From NCBI RefSeq assembly GCF_019565455.1, contig NZ_CP067377.1, positions 310,001 to 374,000 on the forward strand: a stretch of 64,000 nucleotides of DNA. The letters are read 5' to 3'. The notes below the pieces were generated by a model. That model was not told the origin of the DNA. It did not search any database and saw only the letters and a program-made list of their open reading frames with translations. Shown piece after piece: positions 61,242 through 64,000 of this stretch. This stretch comes from Flavobacterium oreochromis. Its GTDB lineage: Bacteria; Bacteroidota; Bacteroidia; Flavobacteriales; Flavobacteriaceae. A program made the position numbers and the translations under genes. Positions within the stretch are counted from its first letter, which is position 1; each line of letters begins with the position of its first letter.

Positions 61242-62572
61242 TTATAAATTCTGAACGGCTTGTTTAAATTGACGTCCTCTATCCTCGTAATTCTCAAATA
61301 GGTCAAAACTTGCACAAGCAGGTGATAATAAAACGGTATCTCCTTTTTCTGCTAAACGGTATGCTTGCTTTACAGCTTCTGCCATAGAACCTGCCTCTAG
61401 GATTTCATCTACAATATCTCCAAACGATTCAATTATTTTTTTATTATCTACTCCTAAACAAATAATTGCTTTTACTTTTTCATTTACTAATGGTAAAAGT
61501 TCGGTATAATCATTTCCTTTATCAACACCTCCTACTATCCACACGGTTGGTGTAGATATACTATCTAGAGCAAAAAATGCTGCGTTTACATTAGTAGCTT
61601 TAGAATCATTTATATATTGAACATTATTAATTTTTAATACTTTTTCAAGACGATGTTCAACTGCTTGAAAGTCTGATAAACTTTCACGAATAGTTGACTT
61701 TCTAATTTTTAATAACTGTGCAACGGTTGCTGCTGCCATAGCGTTTTTAACATTATGTTTTCCTTCTAAAGATATTTCGTTGATTGGCATATCAAATATT
61801 TCGTTTGTTATATTGAATTTTATTACATTATTTTCTAAGTAGGCTCCAAAATCTAACTTTTTAGAAATTGAGAACGGAATTAATTTTGCTTTGGTCGAGT
61901 TACTTGACAACCAATTAATTATAGCTTCATCATCTGCATCATAAATCAAATAATCCTGTTCTGTTTGATTCATTGTTATTCTAAACTTTGAGGCAATATA
62001 ATTTTCGTATTTATATTCGTAACGATCTAAATGATCTGGGCTAATGTTTGTTATAATAGCGATATGGGGTTTATACGTTTCAACTCCATCTAACTGAAAG
62101 CTACTTAACTCTAAAACATAGGTATCAAATTTATCGTCAGCTACTTGCCAGGCGAAACTTTTACCTATGTTTCCTGCAAGCCCTACATTAAGACCTCCTT
62201 GTTTTAAGAGGTGATATGTTAGCATTGTGGTGGTCGTTTTTCCATTACTACCTGTAATCCCTACTGTTATAGCTTTTGTAAACTGATTAGTAAATTCTAT
62301 TTCAGAAAGTACGGGTACTTTTTTTTCTATTAATTTTTTTACAATGGGTGCTTTATCTGGAATACCTGGACTTTTCATTACTACATCAGCATTCAAAATC
62401 AATTCTTCTGTATGTTTTTCATCTTCAAACTTGATTTTATGCAATGATAATACTTCTTTGTAGGTGTCTTTCATTTTCCCAAAATCAGATACAAATACTT
62501 CATATCCTCTTTTTTACCTAGAATGGCGGTACCTACTCCACTTTCTCCTCCTCCTAAAACGACTAGTCTCAT
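61242..62572 (-). CDS. murD: UDP-N-acetylmuramoylalanine--D-glutamate ligase, frameshifted
   Basis: 443 residues after one A is restored near 62510 (GKKRGYEVFVSDFGK); the true start at 62572 gives MRLVVLGGGESGVGTAILG, the N-terminal Rossmann motif. GSNGKTTTTMLTYHLL is the P-loop, NISPDHLDRYEYKYENY and SKATNVNAAFFAL the ligase motifs, and LLSPACASFDLFENYEDRG the D-Glu-binding end. It starts 3 nt after the mraY stop. Confidence 0.95.
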
Positions 62573-62575
62573 AGA

Positions 62576-63805
62576 TTATCTTAATTTTAGAGTTACAACA
62601 GAAACAATAGTTAATAAAATTCCCACAATCCAAAAACGGGTAACAATTTTACTTTCATGATATCCTTTTTTTTGATAATGGTGATGTAAAGGGGACATTA
62701 GGAAGATACGACGTCCTTCTCCATATTTCTTTTTAGTATATTTAAAATAAGCTACCTGTATAACTACTGATAAATTTTCAGCTAAAAATATCCCACAAAT
62801 AACAGGGATTAACATTTCTTTACGAACAGCAATTGCTAATACGGCTATTACTCCTCCTATTGTTAAACTTCCTGTGTCTCCCATAAAAACGGCAGCTGGA
62901 AAACTATTATACCACAAAAAGCCAACCAAAGATCCTATAAAAGCAGCTATAAAAACGGTCATTTCTCCTGAATGGGGAATAAACATTATGTTTAAATATT
63001 TAGAAAAAATAATATTTCCTGAAACAAAGGTAAATACACCTAATGCTATTACTGATATAGCGGAAGTACCTGCTGCTAATCCATCAATACCATCTGTCAG
63101 GTTAGCTCCATTTGAAACAGCTGTAATAATGAAAATAACTACTGGTATAAAGATTAACCAAGCATAATCTTGATAGCCTTCTCCCATAAAAGATAATACT
63201 TCTGCATAATCAAACTCATTATTCTTAAAAAATGGAATGGTGGTAGCTGTTGATTTTTCTTCAATCATCATCGGTTTAATGGTATTCTCAGAAGCATCTA
63301 TTTCTATTTTTGTATGTGCCATTTCTTTTCGAACGGTTACTTGTGGGTGAAAATACAGAACAGCTCCAACAAATAATCCTAGCCCTACTTGTCCAATTAC
63401 TTTAAAGATTCCTTTTAATCCTTCTTTATCTTTTTTGAACACTTTAATGTAATCATCTAAAAAACCTATTAATCCCATCCATAGCATGGAAACTATTAGT
63501 AATATAACATAAATGTTATCTAATCTTGCAAATAAGAGTACAGGTATTAAGGTAGAAAAAATGATAATGATTCCTCCCATAGTAGGTGTTCCTGCTTTTT
63601 GAGTTTGACCTTCTAATCCTAATTCACGAACTGTTTCTCCAATTTGTAAACGTCTTAAATAACTAATTACTTTTTTACCATAAATAGTAGATAATAACAA
63701 AGACATAATAATGGCCAATGCTGATCTAAAGGTAATGTATTGGAAAACTCCTGTTCCTGGTACATCTTGAACTTTATCTAAATATTCAAATAAATAGTAT
63801 AACAT
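62576..63805 (-). CDS. mraY: Phospho-MurNAc-pentapeptide transferase MraY
   Basis: A 409-residue polytopic enzyme with TPTMGG, the catalytic Asp segments LDDYIKV and [12 protein letters not shown], and FMGDTGSL plus the loop [12 protein letters not shown]. It makes lipid I from UDP-MurNAc-pentapeptide. A cytoplasmic insertion at about 155-200 makes it longer than the usual 360, as is typical in Bacteroidetes. Confidence 0.97.
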   Translation of the reverse strand: MLYYLFEYLDKVQDVPGTGVFQYITFRSALAIIMSLLLSTIYGKKVISYLRRLQIGETVRELGLEGQTQKAGTPTMGGIIIIFSTLIPVLLFARLDNIYVILLIVSMLWMGLIGFLDDYIKVFKKDKEGLKGIFKVIGQVGLGLFVGAVLYFHPQVTVRKEMAHTKIEIDASENTIKPMMIEEKSTATTIPFFKNNEFDYAEVLSFMGEGYQDYAWLIFIPVVIFIITAVSNGANLTDGIDGLAAGTSAISVIALGVFTFVSGNIIFSKYLNIMFIPHSGEMTVFIAAFIGSLVGFLWYNSFPAAVFMGDTGSLTIGGVIAVLAIAVRKEMLIPVICGIFLAENLSVVIQVAYFKYTKKKYGEGRRIFLMSPLHHHYQKKGYHESKIVTRFWIVGILLTIVSVVTLKLR

Positions 63806-63872
63806 ATTTTTAAATTTTAGATTTTAGATTTTAGATTTCTGTGTTCAGAAGTCATTAATCTTAAATCATTAT

Positions 63873-64000
63873 TATTATTTATTCAGTTGTTCTAATAATT
63901 CTTTAACTGTTTTCATATCATCAAAATCATGACGTACTCCATTAATTTCTTGATATGTTTCATGTCCTTTCCCTGCTATTAATATAATATCACCACTTTC
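63873..64000 (-). CDS. murE: UDP-MurNAc-tripeptide synthetase MurE, 3' end only
   Basis: The last 41 codons are visible: [22 protein letters not shown] followed by a Lys/Glu/Leu helix. GKGHETYQ is the MurE C-terminal motif. The gene continues beyond the right edge. About 65 nt with a TTTTAGAT-type repeat separate it from mraY. Confidence 0.9.

Noticed and set aside
1..64000. CRISPR array, prophage or integrase
   Set aside because: No regularly spaced direct repeats, phage structural genes or integrase genes were seen; the only mobile-element signal is the short element at 51092-51274.

Overview
The window looks like an AT-rich chromosome segment from the phylum Bacteroidota, most likely family Flavobacteriaceae. 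Evidence: a flexirubin/dialkylresorcinol pigment cluster with darA and darB, a tyrosine ammonia-lyase very like the Flavobacterium johnsoniae type, exosortase XrtF with its companion, TssD/Hcp of the Bacteroidetes type VI system, a short primary sigma factor, and TAnnTTTG-type -7 promoter boxes. Nearly everything lies on the minus strand.

Layout. (1) 39-21207: flexirubin-type aryl-polyene/dialkylresorcinol cluster. It holds ketosynthases, ketosynthase-like partners without the catalytic Cys, two ACPs, three hotdog dehydratases, a thioesterase, FabG, DarA/DarB, a lipid-A-type acyltransferase, a BtrH-like protein, an ABC-2 exporter, LolA plus a lipoprotein, a deacetylase, TAL, and a divergent FAD enzyme with a halogenase-like motif. 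A decayed WG-repeat gene (about 17330-18160) sits inside it and a second decayed secreted-protein gene follows at 21246-21829. (2) 21924-28798: heavy-metal efflux operon tolC-MFP-porin-czcA ending in a clear terminator. (3) 28860-41423: inorganic-carbon region with DabA/DabB (a DUF2309 + NuoL-like bicarbonate pump), two SulP transporters, two beta-carbonic anhydrases, a lipoprotein alpha-carbonic anhydrase, DedA and two small acidic exported proteins. (4) 42075-44977: probable copper-linked HYC_CC_PP protein, TonB receptor and HMA protein. (5) 45029-45989: XrtF and partner. (6) 46064-50204 on the plus strand: fRMsr, rpsO, pnp, rpoD. (7) 50496-52285: two hcp/tssD genes separated by a 183-bp MITE-like element, then a vgrG remnant. 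(8) tRNA-Arg(CCG) and yqeY. (9) 53080-64000: division and cell-wall cluster murE-mraY-murD-ftsW-murG-murC-ftsQ-ftsA-ftsZ.

A dominant feature is that more than twenty genes, including essential ones (pnp, murC, murD, murG, ftsQ, ftsW), are broken by a single missing base in a short homopolymer, mostly A/T runs of 5-8. Restoring one base gives full-length family-typical proteins whose total lengths divide by three. I read these as sequencing or assembly undercalls and annotate the merged genes; the two decayed genes with several in-frame stops look like true pseudogenes. How the regions work together: tyrosine is deaminated to coumarate to start an aryl polyene, ACP-bound chains are built by the ketosynthase/dehydratase/FabG set, DarA/B make the dialkylresorcinol, and an acyltransferase presumably joins the halves before export to the outer membrane. 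The Dab/SulP/carbonic anhydrase set would supply bicarbonate in what appears to be a heterotroph.
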